In this document: piece by piece, positions 28,342 through 36,517 of the stretch
Layout of the letters: each line of letters starts with the position of its first letter
Position numbering within the stretch: the stretch's first letter is position 1
The notes under the pieces: generated by a model
Databases searched by the model: none
The model's input: only the letters and a program-made list of their open reading frames with translations
Told to the model about the DNA's origin: nothing
Translations under genes and position numbers: made by a program
Assembly (NCBI RefSeq): GCF_039596395.1
Contig: NZ_JBCNJT010000001.1
Coordinates: 1,151,315-1,215,314, forward strand
Direction: 5' to 3'
Source: Fluviicola sp.
GTDB taxonomy: Bacteria; Bacteroidota; Bacteroidia; Flavobacteriales_D; Crocinitomicaceae
Length of the DNA stretch: 64,000 bases

Positions 28342-28415
28342 GATGAGTTAGCTCAGTGGCAGAGCATCCGGCTCTCGGTCCGGATGGACGCAGGTTCGAG
28401 CCCTGCACTTATCCT
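28341..28415 (+). tRNA. Unusual tRNA: 8-bp acceptor stem, 8-nt anticodon loop (possible Glu-CTC)
   Basis: Stems read by eye. Acceptor: GGATGAGT with ACTTATCC, 8 bp including one G-U. D arm: GCTC/GAGC. Anticodon arm: TCCGG/CCGGA, enclosing an eight-base loop CTCTCGGT. Variable region TGGAC. T arm: GCAGG/CCTGC with loop TTCGAGC. Ten bases precede the D stem instead of nine, and eight follow the T stem instead of seven, so the extra pair is real and not a slip. By alignment with its sister tRNA the anticodon would be CTC (Glu), but the long loop makes this uncertain. No CCA is encoded and the discriminator is T. Confidence 0.75.
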
Positions 28416-28416
28416 G

Positions 28417-28492
28417 GTTCTGATATAGCTCAGTGGTAGAGCACCCGGCTCTTAACCGGGTGGACGCAGGTTCGAGCCCTGTTATCGGAACA
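28417..28492 (+). tRNA. Unusual tRNA: 9-bp acceptor stem, anticodon CTT (Lys-like)
   Basis: Acceptor: GTTCTGATA pairs with TATCGGAAC over 9 bp (one G-U). D arm: GCTC/GAGC. Anticodon arm: CCCGG/CCGGG with the standard seven-base loop CTCTTAA, giving anticodon CTT after T33. Variable region TGGAC. T arm: GCAGG/CCTGT with loop TTCGAGC. The stacked acceptor plus T helix would be 14 bp against the canonical 12. No CCA is encoded and the discriminator is A. The body from the D arm to the T arm is nearly identical to the tRNA one base upstream, so the pair arose by duplication. Confidence 0.75.
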
Positions 28493-28498
28493 ACAAAT

Positions 28499-28529
28499 AA
28501 AGCGATTTGTCTTCGGATGAATCGCTTTT
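28499..28529 (+). terminator. Rho-independent terminator after the tRNA pair
   Basis: AAAGCGATT pairs with AATCGCTTT around a 12-base loop containing TTCGG, and is followed by T residues. It closes the protein-tRNA-tRNA transcript seven bases after the second tRNA. Confidence 0.8.
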
Positions 28530-28702
28530 GCTTTTAATGGGTGAAATCGCTGCATGGATAAACATTTATCCTATGAGTGCCAGGTTCATCCTTGCTAAAA
28601 ATGAACCAGATAGGTTTTTTACACTTTTAAAACACAAATTTCTTCCTGATTGGCATGCTGATTGTTAGTTTAGTCCCGAAGAAAAATTTAAAACACACAA
28701 AC

Positions 28703-29416
28703 ATGAAAAAGCTTCTTTTGATACTCGCTCTTGCATCAGGAACGGTATACGGTCAAACAGATCAACAACCTTCAAAATCTACTATTTCGGTAAACGGAAC
28801 TTCCAAAGTTTCTATCATTCCGGATATGACGGAGCTGAATATTCATGTGTCTTCCCTGAAAATGAATATGGCAGACGCCACCAAAACATTGGGTGATCAG
28901 ACTCAGAAGTACTTGAAGATACTCAAAGATTTAGGCTTCAAGGAAACAGATGTGAAGACTACTCACTTTTCAGCATCGAAGAACCGGATTTACCGCGAAA
29001 ACGGGCCGGTTGACAGCGGATATGTGGTTTCACAAAACCTGACGGTCAAATTTGCCTACAACCAGGTTACTCTGCAGAAGATCGCAGCGCGTTTTTCAGA
29101 AGTGAAAGATCCGGTAGATTTCAATATCGGTTTCTACATTTCCGATCAATTGCGTGATAATACAGCAGCCGAGCTTCAGGCAAAAGCAGTTGCAGATGCA
29201 CGTATGAAAGCAAATAACCTGTCAAAAGCTGCGGGAGTAAAAATGACCACGGTAAAAGCAATCGTTTATGGAAACGATGTTTCAAACCCGGTTTACTACA
29301 AGGACGTGCGCATGTTTGCCAACACGGAAATGGCTGCTGATGGAGCGAACCTGAGCTTTGCTCCGCAGGAAATGGAATTACAGGAAAACGTAACAGTAGT
29401 TTGGGTGATTGAATAA
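28703..29416 (+). CDS. SIMPL-domain (DUF541) periplasmic protein
   Basis: This 237-residue protein has a signal peptide (MKKLLLILALASGTVYGQ); this ATG is preferred over an upstream in-frame Met at 28655 because it starts the signal peptide. The mature part shows the SIMPL pattern: 'ISVNGTSKVSIIPDMTELNIHV', 'LGFKETDVKTTHFSASKN', 'YVVSQNLTVKF', and 'AAELQAKAVADARMKANNLSKAAGVKM' near residue 165. SIMPL proteins form periplasmic oligomers; in some bacteria they relate to oxidative stress or outer-membrane antigens. It is likely monocistronic, between the tRNA terminator and its own terminator at 29441. Confidence 0.87.
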   Translation: MKKLLLILALASGTVYGQTDQQPSKSTISVNGTSKVSIIPDMTELNIHVSSLKMNMADATKTLGDQTQKYLKILKDLGFKETDVKTTHFSASKNRIYRENGPVDSGYVVSQNLTVKFAYNQVTLQKIAARFSEVKDPVDFNIGFYISDQLRDNTAAELQAKAVADARMKANNLSKAAGVKMTTVKAIVYGNDVSNPVYYKDVRMFANTEMAADGANLSFAPQEMELQENVTVVWVIE

Positions 29417-29440
29417 CTACCTGATCATTGATAATTAAGC

Positions 29441-29478
29441 AACGACTTGTCTGCTCCGGCGGATGAGTCGTTTTTTTT
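29441..29478 (+). terminator. Rho-independent terminator after the SIMPL gene
   Basis: AACGACT pairs with AGTCGTT around an 18-base loop, followed by eight T. It lies 24 bases after the stop; a partial TGATCATTGATAATT element of the intergenic repeat type sits between. Confidence 0.78.
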
Positions 29479-29586
29479 GTTGGATACTGATGGGCTCTTA
29501 TAAAGAAAGAATAAATTAAAAAACGATTGCTCCAATCCGGTTTTTACAACGATATTTAACCGTTCCAAAAATCTAAATAAAAAACC

Positions 29587-29997
29587 ATGAAAACCAACTT
29601 TGAAAAACTGGAAGAGACCAAACACATGCTGGAATGGTTTTCCGGCAACCCGTATGAAGAAATTACCGGTACGCTGGAAAATATGTTTAAAAAGCAATCT
29701 GCCGGTACACAGATGCTTTCTTTTGAAGTGACCAGTGAGCCGCAATGGTTGACGGGAGGAAGAAAAACCGATGACGAAACGAAGGTCATTTTAGTCAGAT
29801 GCGGAATGGCTGTTGCCTGCGATTTTACATTGAAGGATGACAACGGAGTGTATGATCTGAACGGCATTTTTACCTGGGTTGGGGTAAATTTGGATAATGA
29901 GCCGGCAACAAGGATTTGGATGGACCTGGACGGAACACTGGATGAATTCGGTTCGGAAGGAGCATTGAGGGAACGGGTATTTGAAATGGACAGGTAG
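29587..29997 (+). CDS. Hypothetical protein
   Basis: This 136-residue acidic soluble protein starts MKTNFEKLEETKHMLEWF. No domain is recognised. It contains 'QWLTGGRKTDDETKVILVRCG' and a Trp-containing C-terminal part 'GIFTWVGVNLDNEPATRIWMDLDG'. No signal peptide or membrane segment. It stands between the SIMPL terminator and the glycine-rich membrane protein, with no visible promoter. Confidence 0.6.
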   Translation: MKTNFEKLEETKHMLEWFSGNPYEEITGTLENMFKKQSAGTQMLSFEVTSEPQWLTGGRKTDDETKVILVRCGMAVACDFTLKDDNGVYDLNGIFTWVGVNLDNEPATRIWMDLDGTLDEFGSEGALRERVFEMDR

Positions 29998-30064
29998 AAA
30001 AGCGCAGTATCGTCTCAAAAAATCCTAACTTCGTCCCGAATAAAAACAACCAACTACATCGATC

Positions 30065-31456
30065 ATGACAGCCGATCAGCGAATACTCTGGGATAAAGCG
30101 AAACAGTTCGATTTGGATCATCCGCCGAGTGAGTACGGTTTTTCAATCCGACTTGCGAAAGAGAATTATTGGACCAAAAGTTTCACCGAACGGGCAATCC
30201 TAGAATACAAGAAATTCATGTTTCTGGCTGCAACTTCCGACATGATGGTTTCGCCTTCCGCTATTGTGGATACAGTTTGGCACCAGCATTTGATTTTTAC
30301 GCAGTCTTACCAGGAATTTTGCACCTTGCTCGGAAAACAGATCCAGCACATTCCTTCTACACACAACCGGGAAGATTTTCAAAAGTTCCGGCAGGCAAAA
30401 GAAAGAACAACTGTTCTCTATGAATCTGTTTTTGGCAAGCAGCCGCATGCGATCTGGCATTACAACGACATGTACGAGAGTTTAAACCTGCAAAAAGCAA
30501 AACTCAAGTTACGAAGCTTCATTATTATCGGAATAGGTGCTTTCATCGTCTTAACAGCTCCGTTTTATTTTTTGCTGAGACCGCTTTACATCACGATTGG
30601 AAATCCTGCCTTTATGCTCGGATTCATCTTTCTCGCAGGCATTACTTTCCTGGTATTGGAACTGTACAACCGGTCGCGGCTTAACCGAATAACCCGTCAG
30701 TTTGATCCGGAATCGTTTGTTTACGAACTACAACCTTATGAATTGATTTACCTCAAAACACAGAAACTTTCAAATGTCATTCATGGCGTAGTGAATGAAC
30801 TGGTTAAAAACAAAACAATCGCCGTTCTCTCAAACAACACGATGGAGCTTTCAAAAAATGGACAGGCAGAATCGATAGAACAGCTTCACGTGACTTCCAT
30901 GTTGAGCCTGCTTGGTCGCACGGTTTACCCGAAACTCATGTACCAGTTGGTCCGGAAACCGCTTTTTGGAAACATTGTTAACAGCATGGAAGCATTTAAG
31001 AAGTATTTCAATAAATCACTGAAATTCGGGAAGTTATTTTACTTCAATTTCAGTGTTCTCGCGGTTCTTTTATTACTGGCTTTCACGCGTTTGACAACCG
31101 GGATTTTGAGAGATAAACCCGTTGTGTTTATTGCAATTACGATCGTTGTTTTAGCCGCACTGATTTACCTTTATCTGAACCGGCTTACGCGGCTTGTTTG
31201 TACTAAGACCATTCCCGGCAGGTACCGGGAAGAGATTGTACCGACGCTGCATGATAAGAATAGTCCGGCATGGAGGTATTTCCTGTTGGGATCGGCCGTT
31301 TTAACAGCATCACTGGCAACCCTGATTGATTACTTCAACAATTCAAACTCAATTGGTGGCAGCGGAACTTCCGATATGGGAGGTGGCTGCGGAAGCAGTT
31401 GCGGTAGTTCTTGCAGCAGTTGCGGCGGCTGCGGCGGTTCTGGGGGAGGAGATTAA
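30065..31456 (+). CDS. TIGR04222/glycine-rich-domain-like membrane protein with Cys/Gly-rich tail
   Basis: This 463-residue protein has an N-terminal soluble part (1-145) containing 'PSAIVDTVWHQHLIFTQSYQEFC', the H-x3-H / Y-x3-C pattern of glycine-rich-domain-like proteins. Four TM helices follow at about 155-175, 180-200, 325-345 and 355-375, plus a last one near 410-425. It ends in a low-complexity tail of Gly, Ser and Cys (GGCGSSCGSSCSSCGGCGG). These features fit the TIGR04222 membrane group; the function is unknown. The tail might bind metal or be secreted and cross-linked. The next membrane protein gene starts 47 bases downstream. A weak -7 box, TAACTTCG, lies upstream. Confidence 0.75.
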   Translation: MTADQRILWDKAKQFDLDHPPSEYGFSIRLAKENYWTKSFTERAILEYKKFMFLAATSDMMVSPSAIVDTVWHQHLIFTQSYQEFCTLLGKQIQHIPSTHNREDFQKFRQAKERTTVLYESVFGKQPHAIWHYNDMYESLNLQKAKLKLRSFIIIGIGAFIVLTAPFYFLLRPLYITIGNPAFMLGFIFLAGITFLVLELYNRSRLNRITRQFDPESFVYELQPYELIYLKTQKLSNVIHGVVNELVKNKTIAVLSNNTMELSKNGQAESIEQLHVTSMLSLLGRTVYPKLMYQLVRKPLFGNIVNSMEAFKKYFNKSLKFGKLFYFNFSVLAVLLLLAFTRLTTGILRDKPVVFIAITIVVLAALIYLYLNRLTRLVCTKTIPGRYREEIVPTLHDKNSPAWRYFLLGSAVLTASLATLIDYFNNSNSIGGSGTSDMGGGCGSSCGSSCSSCGGCGGSGGGD

Positions 31457-31503
31457 ACCCGGAAGAATGATCACAATACTATTTTTAACTAGCTAAATAC
31501 ATC

Positions 31504-32493
31504 ATGGTTGCAAGGAGAAAACCATCAAATGGACCGGTTGAACCGGGTTTGAAATTATACATAACGATTGCAGGGATAATCGGAGCTTTACTAACGGTTT
31601 ATATTGCATACCGGGCTTCAATCAGTGAGCGAAACTTTTTTAGCATAGGCATGCTTGCCATGTTGGCGGGACTTTTGTTTGAAAGTTTTCGTGTATTGGA
31701 AAACAAGCGCTCGATTTTCGGGACTTTTATTTTTGCTTACCTGTTTAGCTTAATTGCTTTTATTCCGGGTAAACGCGAGCACAATTACAATTTTGAGCAA
31801 CATCTGGAAGGATGGCCTTATTTCTTCCTGGTTATTTACGCCTTGTTTTTTGTAATCATTCATAAAGATCGCTTCACTGCTAAATTGAATGAGGGAATTA
31901 CATTGGTGCTTTCACTTTCACTCATTTATTGGGCACTTGATTTCGGTGTTACCAGGTATCACAACTGGTTTTCAATCTCGGTGATGACTATTGGAATACT
32001 ACTGTGCATGTTTTCCATCGCGCATGCAGTAACTTATATGCCTTTAACGAGAACCGTTCGTTTGACCTTAAGTATTTGGAGCAGCATCATTTTAAGTGCT
32101 TTTGCCATTGATAATATGGCTCACGTGTTCAGCAATCCGGAAATTGAAAATTCAAAATACCTGTCGGAAGCTGTGTTTACAGGGATTCAGTATTTTTTAG
32201 TGGGCGTTGCAGCGATTTATATCATGAGAAATTTCTTATTGCTGGTGTCCTTTTTGCCGAGTAAAAACGGAAACTACAAAAGAGAGATCAGAGAAGGTAA
32301 ACAGGAACACATGGAGCGTTATTCGGATAAACAGGCGAGGATTGTTTATTCGGTTGTGTGTATTGTTTTTGTTGGGCTTGCTTATTGGTTAAATCACCGG
32401 TATCAGATATTGCCAGGGCATACGGCAATTTTGCTGGTATTCTTTGCAGGTACCATCATCTGGAGATTCCTGGATAAGCCCAGCGAGTATTGA
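31504..32493 (+). CDS. Hypothetical polytopic membrane protein (about nine TM helices)
   Basis: This 329-residue protein has helices spread over the whole length (for example LYITIAGIIGALLTVYIAY near 18, FFSIGMLAMLAGLLF near 45, WPYFFLVIYALFFVII near 103, LTLSIWSSIILSAFAI near 187) and a charged loop near 258-280 (KNGNYKREIREGKQEHMERYSDK). No catalytic motif is seen. It is on the same strand as, and 47 bases after, the glycine-rich membrane protein, so the two may be co-transcribed. Confidence 0.7.
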   Translation: MVARRKPSNGPVEPGLKLYITIAGIIGALLTVYIAYRASISERNFFSIGMLAMLAGLLFESFRVLENKRSIFGTFIFAYLFSLIAFIPGKREHNYNFEQHLEGWPYFFLVIYALFFVIIHKDRFTAKLNEGITLVLSLSLIYWALDFGVTRYHNWFSISVMTIGILLCMFSIAHAVTYMPLTRTVRLTLSIWSSIILSAFAIDNMAHVFSNPEIENSKYLSEAVFTGIQYFLVGVAAIYIMRNFLLLVSFLPSKNGNYKREIREGKQEHMERYSDKQARIVYSVVCIVFVGLAYWLNHRYQILPGHTAILLVFFAGTIIWRFLDKPSEY

Positions 32494-32626
32494 TACAGTC
32501 GGGAAAGATCCGGATATTTTCCCGTTTTTGAATTAATCATTTTTAACGGAGCAGTTTCGAAATCCAAAAATTATGTAAGTGTTTTCCGAGTGGATTCCCG
32601 CATATTCAACTATCAATTTGTTGGAT

Positions 32627-33505
32627 ATGAAAAAGTCTCTTATCGCTTTAAATCTGCTTGCAATTTTTTTAGTTGGATGTCAACCCAATAAAGAAGCTCC
32701 GAAGGATGAAAAAAACATGCTTCCGAAAAGAAAGCAACCGAAAACAATCGCTTACGAACTAAAGGATGCCAAACAATGGCTCCTGGATTCTACGCTCACA
32801 GATACCGAAAAAGAACTGGTTTTTGCTGTAAACCGCACAGATGCTTCCAATTTCAAACGGATGGATACGGTCATTGTGCCCAAAGACCGAAGCGGGGATG
32901 TGGCCTATTACTTCCCGTTTCCGTTGAGTGTTCCTTATTTGAAGGATGTCGACAAGATCATTTATTTTTCGTATCCCACACAAACGTTCGCAGCTTATGA
33001 ATGCGGGGAATTGGTACGTACCGGTCCCACGAATATGGGCAGGGAAGATGCGCAAACACCAAACGGTCTGTTTTTCACCAACTGGAAAGCTAAAAAGACT
33101 ATCAGTACGGTAAATGACGAGTGGGAGTTAAAGTGGAACTTTAATATCCTGAACAAAGGCGGAATCGGTTGGCACCAATACACCATGCCTGGATATCCGG
33201 CGTCTCATTCCTGTTTGAGGCTTGTAACAAAAGATGCAAAATACCTCTACAATTGGGCCGATCAGTGGGTATTGGCGGATAAATCAACGGTCCTGGTAAA
33301 GGGAACTCCTGTCATTGTCTTTGGAAGCTATGATTTTAAGGCGGAAAAACCCTGGCTGAAGCTGGTAAATGATCCCCATGCATTGGATATTTCGGAAAAT
33401 GAGATCCGGCAGATCACGGAGCCGTTCTTAAATGAAATCCTGGCCGAACAGGAAAACCGGGTGAATTCAAAATTAAAAGTGCAAAATATAAAAGCAGATA
33501 CTTAG
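32627..33505 (+). CDS. L,D-transpeptidase (YkuD-type) lipoprotein
   Basis: This 292-residue protein starts at the ATG of a lipoprotein signal (MKKSLIALNLLAIFLVGC, lipid Cys18); an upstream start at 32579 is open but would bury the signal. The catalytic motif is 'SHSCLRL' with Cys196, preceded by 'GGIGWHQYTMPGYPA' supplying the conserved His. 'TNMGREDAQTPNGLF' near residue 135 is also typical. Such enzymes cross-link peptidoglycan 3-3 or attach proteins to it. SHSC in place of the common SHGC is a small variation seen in Bacteroidota members. The C-terminal 45 residues look like a flexible tail. Confidence 0.88.
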   Translation: MKKSLIALNLLAIFLVGCQPNKEAPKDEKNMLPKRKQPKTIAYELKDAKQWLLDSTLTDTEKELVFAVNRTDASNFKRMDTVIVPKDRSGDVAYYFPFPLSVPYLKDVDKIIYFSYPTQTFAAYECGELVRTGPTNMGREDAQTPNGLFFTNWKAKKTISTVNDEWELKWNFNILNKGGIGWHQYTMPGYPASHSCLRLVTKDAKYLYNWADQWVLADKSTVLVKGTPVIVFGSYDFKAEKPWLKLVNDPHALDISENEIRQITEPFLNEILAEQENRVNSKLKVQNIKADT

Positions 33506-33583
33506 TTTTGTTATCAATAAAAGAATAGTGATCGAAACATATAATTGATTGACTACCTTTTACCTTTTTCCATTTGAATTCAT

Positions 33584-34267
33584 ATGGGTTTTGCAGAAAA
33601 AGTAATCGCTTTCAATCGTCAATTGCACTTTCCGGGGAAATTACCGGAGGGCTTCGGTGTCCTGAATCCTTATTTGGATAACCCGGAAACGATGGAGGTG
33701 ATGCAGCAATTCTATCAGAAATACTACAACGACGATCTGCAGCGGAAATTTATTGTCGGGATTAATCCGAGCAGGCACGGTGCTGGTGTAACCGGAGTTC
33801 CGTTTACCGATACCAAACGCCTGGAATCTGTTTGCGGAATTACCATGCATTCAGCGCATACGCACGAGCTTTCTTCTGTTTTTATCTACGATCTGATTGC
33901 AGAATATGGCGGTCCGGAAGCGTTCTACAAACACTTTTACATCAATTCGCCGTTTCCGTTGGCAATTGTAAAGCAGGCAAAGAACGGACAATGGCTGAAT
34001 GCAAACTATTACGATGATCCGGCTCTTTTCGAGGCTGTGAAAGATTTTATGATTTTCTCCCTGGAAAAGCACATCGGTATGGGCTTAGATACTTCTAAAG
34101 TCTTTGTATTAGGGAAGAAAAATGCCGGTTTCATTCAAAAGCTGAATAAACAGGCTCGTCTGTTCGGCGAAATAGAAATCCTCGAGCATCCGCGCTTCAT
34201 CCAGCAATACAAGCTGAAAGAAAAACAGGCGTATATTGATAAGTATCTGTTAGCTTTTGAGGGATAA
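33584..34267 (+). CDS. SMUG2-like (DUF4918) uracil-DNA glycosylase family protein
   Basis: This 227-residue soluble protein carries the UDG-fold water-activating motif GINPSRHGAGVTGVPFTD near residue 64 and the C-terminal His motif LEHPRFIQQY near residue 202. These are characteristic of the DUF4918 group described as SMUG2. Family members remove uracil or related damaged bases from DNA to start base-excision repair. 'KVFVLGKKN' near residue 178 supplies the core strand before the catalytic loop. It is a single gene with no clear operon partner; a near-match -7 box (TACCTTTT) lies upstream. Confidence 0.82.
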   Translation: MGFAEKVIAFNRQLHFPGKLPEGFGVLNPYLDNPETMEVMQQFYQKYYNDDLQRKFIVGINPSRHGAGVTGVPFTDTKRLESVCGITMHSAHTHELSSVFIYDLIAEYGGPEAFYKHFYINSPFPLAIVKQAKNGQWLNANYYDDPALFEAVKDFMIFSLEKHIGMGLDTSKVFVLGKKNAGFIQKLNKQARLFGEIEILEHPRFIQQYKLKEKQAYIDKYLLAFEG

Positions 34268-34293
34268 TTTCAACCTGCCAATCCAATCTCCTC

Positions 34294-34325
34294 AAATTCA
34301 AAAGTATTTACGTCTTTTTCATAAC
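34294..34325. repeat. AAATTCAAAAG...ACGTCTTTTTCATAA direct repeat, copy 1
   Basis: The sequence AAATTCAAAAG, four or five variable bases, then ACGTCTTTTTCATAA recurs in the same orientation at 37341-37371. The two copies bracket the Omp28-like gene and the following AraC gene. Confidence 0.55.
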
Positions 34326-34345
34326 AGGAATTCCAACCTGCCGGA

Positions 34346-34353
34346 TATTTTTG
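34346..34353 (+). promoter_or_regulatory. -7 promoter element (TATTTTTG)
   Basis: This exact TAnnTTTG match lies 13 bases before the ATG at 34367 and 28 bases before the alternative ATG at 34382. No -33 TTG was identified. Confidence 0.45.
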
Positions 34354-34366
34354 CTTCATAACTTAA

Positions 34367-36361
34367 ATGAAAAACTACGTTATGCTCTCCAAAAAAACAC
34401 GTCTTTTAAGTGCAGCCTTTTTCTCCTTGCTAATAAATGGTGTAAATGCACAATTGTTCCTGTCGGAAGACTTCAATGCCGTAAGCAATCCGGGATTACC
34501 GGCCGGCTGGACTTCTGAACCCGCAACTCAATGGGTTACGGGAGTTCCCAATACCATTGCTCCCAATGCCGTAAATGCGTTGTTTCATTCACTCAATGAT
34601 GCCGCACACATGAAAGCGGTAGGTATTGACGGAATGCAGGCTACGGCCGATAATGCACTATTGTCTTCTCCGCTTGTTTCTCTTCCTTCTTCCGCGGGTA
34701 ATGCCGTATTGAATTTCGATGTCGCCTACTTTTATTATGTCTCCAATAACAATCCTCCTGAGATTGAGTCTTTGGACCTGGTGGTATCAACGGATGGCGG
34801 TTCGTCCTGGTCGTCCATTTCGCTTGTTGGCCCTGTAAACGCATCTACCGGTGTATGGGAAACCAGGTCGGTACCTGTAGGAGCTTATGCGGGGCAAAAC
34901 AACCTCAAATTCGGTTTCCGTTATAACAATCAGGGAGCGGCCCTGGTAGGCGCTGTGTTCGACAATATCCGGTTGGTGAACGGCACGGACGGTTCTGTTA
35001 TCAGTGCGTTTGCCGGAGATCACCCGGATCCTTCTACCGGAACTGGTTATCAGCTTTCCGGATCAAATGCCACACTTACCGGGAAGGTTAAAAACACCGG
35101 TGCACTTACCATCAACAGTTATTACATCAAATACAAAGCAGGAAACGGCGCGGTGCAGTCATCTCCCTTAATTTCCACTCCGCTCGCGTCTATGGCAACT
35201 GCAGATTTCCCCTCAGGACTCACGGTTGCCATCCCTGCGAATGTCAGTTATTCTATTAAAGCATGGATAGAAACTTCCAACGATACGGACCATAGTAATG
35301 ATACTGCCACAGCTATAACTGTAGGTGTTCCTGTTATTCCTTTAAAAAGGCCGGTGTTTGAAGAAGGAACGGGGACCTGGTGCGGATGGTGTCCGAGAGG
35401 CGCTGTGTATATGGACCATTTTGCGGCCACACATCCCAATGGAGTTGCGGCACAGATTACCGTTCATAATGAGGATCCCATGACACTTCCGGCCTACGAC
35501 AATTACATGTTTAATTATGTGAGCGGTTTTCCCAATCTGGTGGTTGACCGCACGATTGTAAAAGACCCGATGACTATTGATACGGCTTTTAATACAGCAC
35601 AAAACAATTTCGGGTTTGCAGATTTCACACTTGGTACACCGGTGATTACTGGAAATTCAGTTTCCGTAACGGTAACTATAAAACCGGTGGTGGACATTCC
35701 TAATCCCAAACTGGCGTTGGTGATCACCGAAAGTAATGTGAAAGGCTCAGGAACCGATTGGCCGCAAAACAACTATTATTCCGGCGGTGGAAGCGGCGTG
35801 ATGGCAGGCTGGGAAAATGAAGCGGGCCACGTAGATGATGTGAATTTTCATTTTGTAGCACGAAGCATTACACCCGCTCCCGGGGGTGGGACTTTTAATT
35901 TACCGGCGACACTCATTGCCGGTACGGTATATACCAGTACATTGACCGCAACTTTGGACAATAACTGGAAAATGAATGACCTGCAGTACAACGCGCTGTT
36001 GATCAACGGGAACAATACTTCTATCATGAACAGTGCATTTACCGCGTTGCCTCACTTATCACCAACATTGGCAAATACCGCAGGTGTATCAAGTCTTGAA
36101 AATACGATCGAACAAATGGTGCTATATCCGAACCCGGCATCCGGTAAAAGCTTCCTTGCCGTTCAATTGAAAGAAGGCGGAAATGCCGTGTTGACCATCA
36201 CTGATGCAGCGGGTAAACAAGTTCTGAGAACTACACAGCAAACCCAGGCAGGAAATAATATCCTTGAGATTGATAGCAGTGATTTTGCTTCGGGATACTA
36301 CCTGGTACATTTGGCAACTGAAAAAGCAACCAGGTCTATCAAATTACAGGTGATTAAATAG
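34367..36361 (+). CDS. T9SS-exported Omp28-like thioredoxin-fold protein with choice-of-anchor J domain
   Basis: This 664-residue protein has a signal peptide; translation may start at Met6 (34382), as the -7 box is close. Residues of about 28-205 form a cleaved-adhesin/choice-of-anchor J domain ('EDFNAVSNPGLPAGWTSE', 'LDLVVSTDGGSSW', 'NNLKFGFRYNN'). Residues of about 215-310 are a CARDB-like beta domain. From about 325 comes an Omp28-like thioredoxin fold with a redox motif TWCGWCPRG (Cys339 and Cys342). The end is a T9SS type A sorting domain (MVLYPNPASGKS... to GYYLVHLATEKA). It may act as a surface disulfide oxidoreductase or adhesin. A neighbouring AraC gene lies 157 bases downstream. 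Confidence 0.88.
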   Translation: MKNYVMLSKKTRLLSAAFFSLLINGVNAQLFLSEDFNAVSNPGLPAGWTSEPATQWVTGVPNTIAPNAVNALFHSLNDAAHMKAVGIDGMQATADNALLSSPLVSLPSSAGNAVLNFDVAYFYYVSNNNPPEIESLDLVVSTDGGSSWSSISLVGPVNASTGVWETRSVPVGAYAGQNNLKFGFRYNNQGAALVGAVFDNIRLVNGTDGSVISAFAGDHPDPSTGTGYQLSGSNATLTGKVKNTGALTINSYYIKYKAGNGAVQSSPLISTPLASMATADFPSGLTVAIPANVSYSIKAWIETSNDTDHSNDTATAITVGVPVIPLKRPVFEEGTGTWCGWCPRGAVYMDHFAATHPNGVAAQITVHNEDPMTLPAYDNYMFNYVSGFPNLVVDRTIVKDPMTIDTAFNTAQNNFGFADFTLGTPVITGNSVSVTVTIKPVVDIPNPKLALVITESNVKGSGTDWPQNNYYSGGGSGVMAGWENEAGHVDDVNFHFVARSITPAPGGGTFNLPATLIAGTVYTSTLTATLDNNWKMNDLQYNALLINGNNTSIMNSAFTALPHLSPTLANTAGVSSLENTIEQMVLYPNPASGKSFLAVQLKEGGNAVLTITDAAGKQVLRTTQQTQAGNNILEIDSSDFASGYYLVHLATEKATRSIKLQVIK

Positions 36362-36429
36362 CCTGTTTAAAGTTGGCAGCTGAATGTTCTGTAGAAAGCT
36401 GCTTGCCAATTAGTGCAGATAAGCTCGAA

Positions 36430-36464
36430 AACCCCGTCTTTCAATTGAGATTAATGGCGGGGTT
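36430..36464 (+). terminator. Possible terminator hairpin after the Omp28-like gene
   Basis: AACCCCG and CGGGGTT form a 7-bp GC-rich stem with a 21-base loop, followed by an AT-rich but not T-run sequence. It is weak as an intrinsic terminator because of the loop and tail. Confidence 0.45.
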
Positions 36465-36489
36465 ATTACCATTTTATCCGTGAATGAAA

Positions 36490-36497
36490 TATATTTG
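36490..36497 (+). promoter_or_regulatory. -7 promoter element (TATATTTG)
   Basis: This exact TAnnTTTG match ends 20 bases before the AraC-family ATG at 36518, the spacing seen for other genes in this window. Confidence 0.5.
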
Positions 36498-36517
36498 CCT
36501 CAACCGTCTTTGACCGT

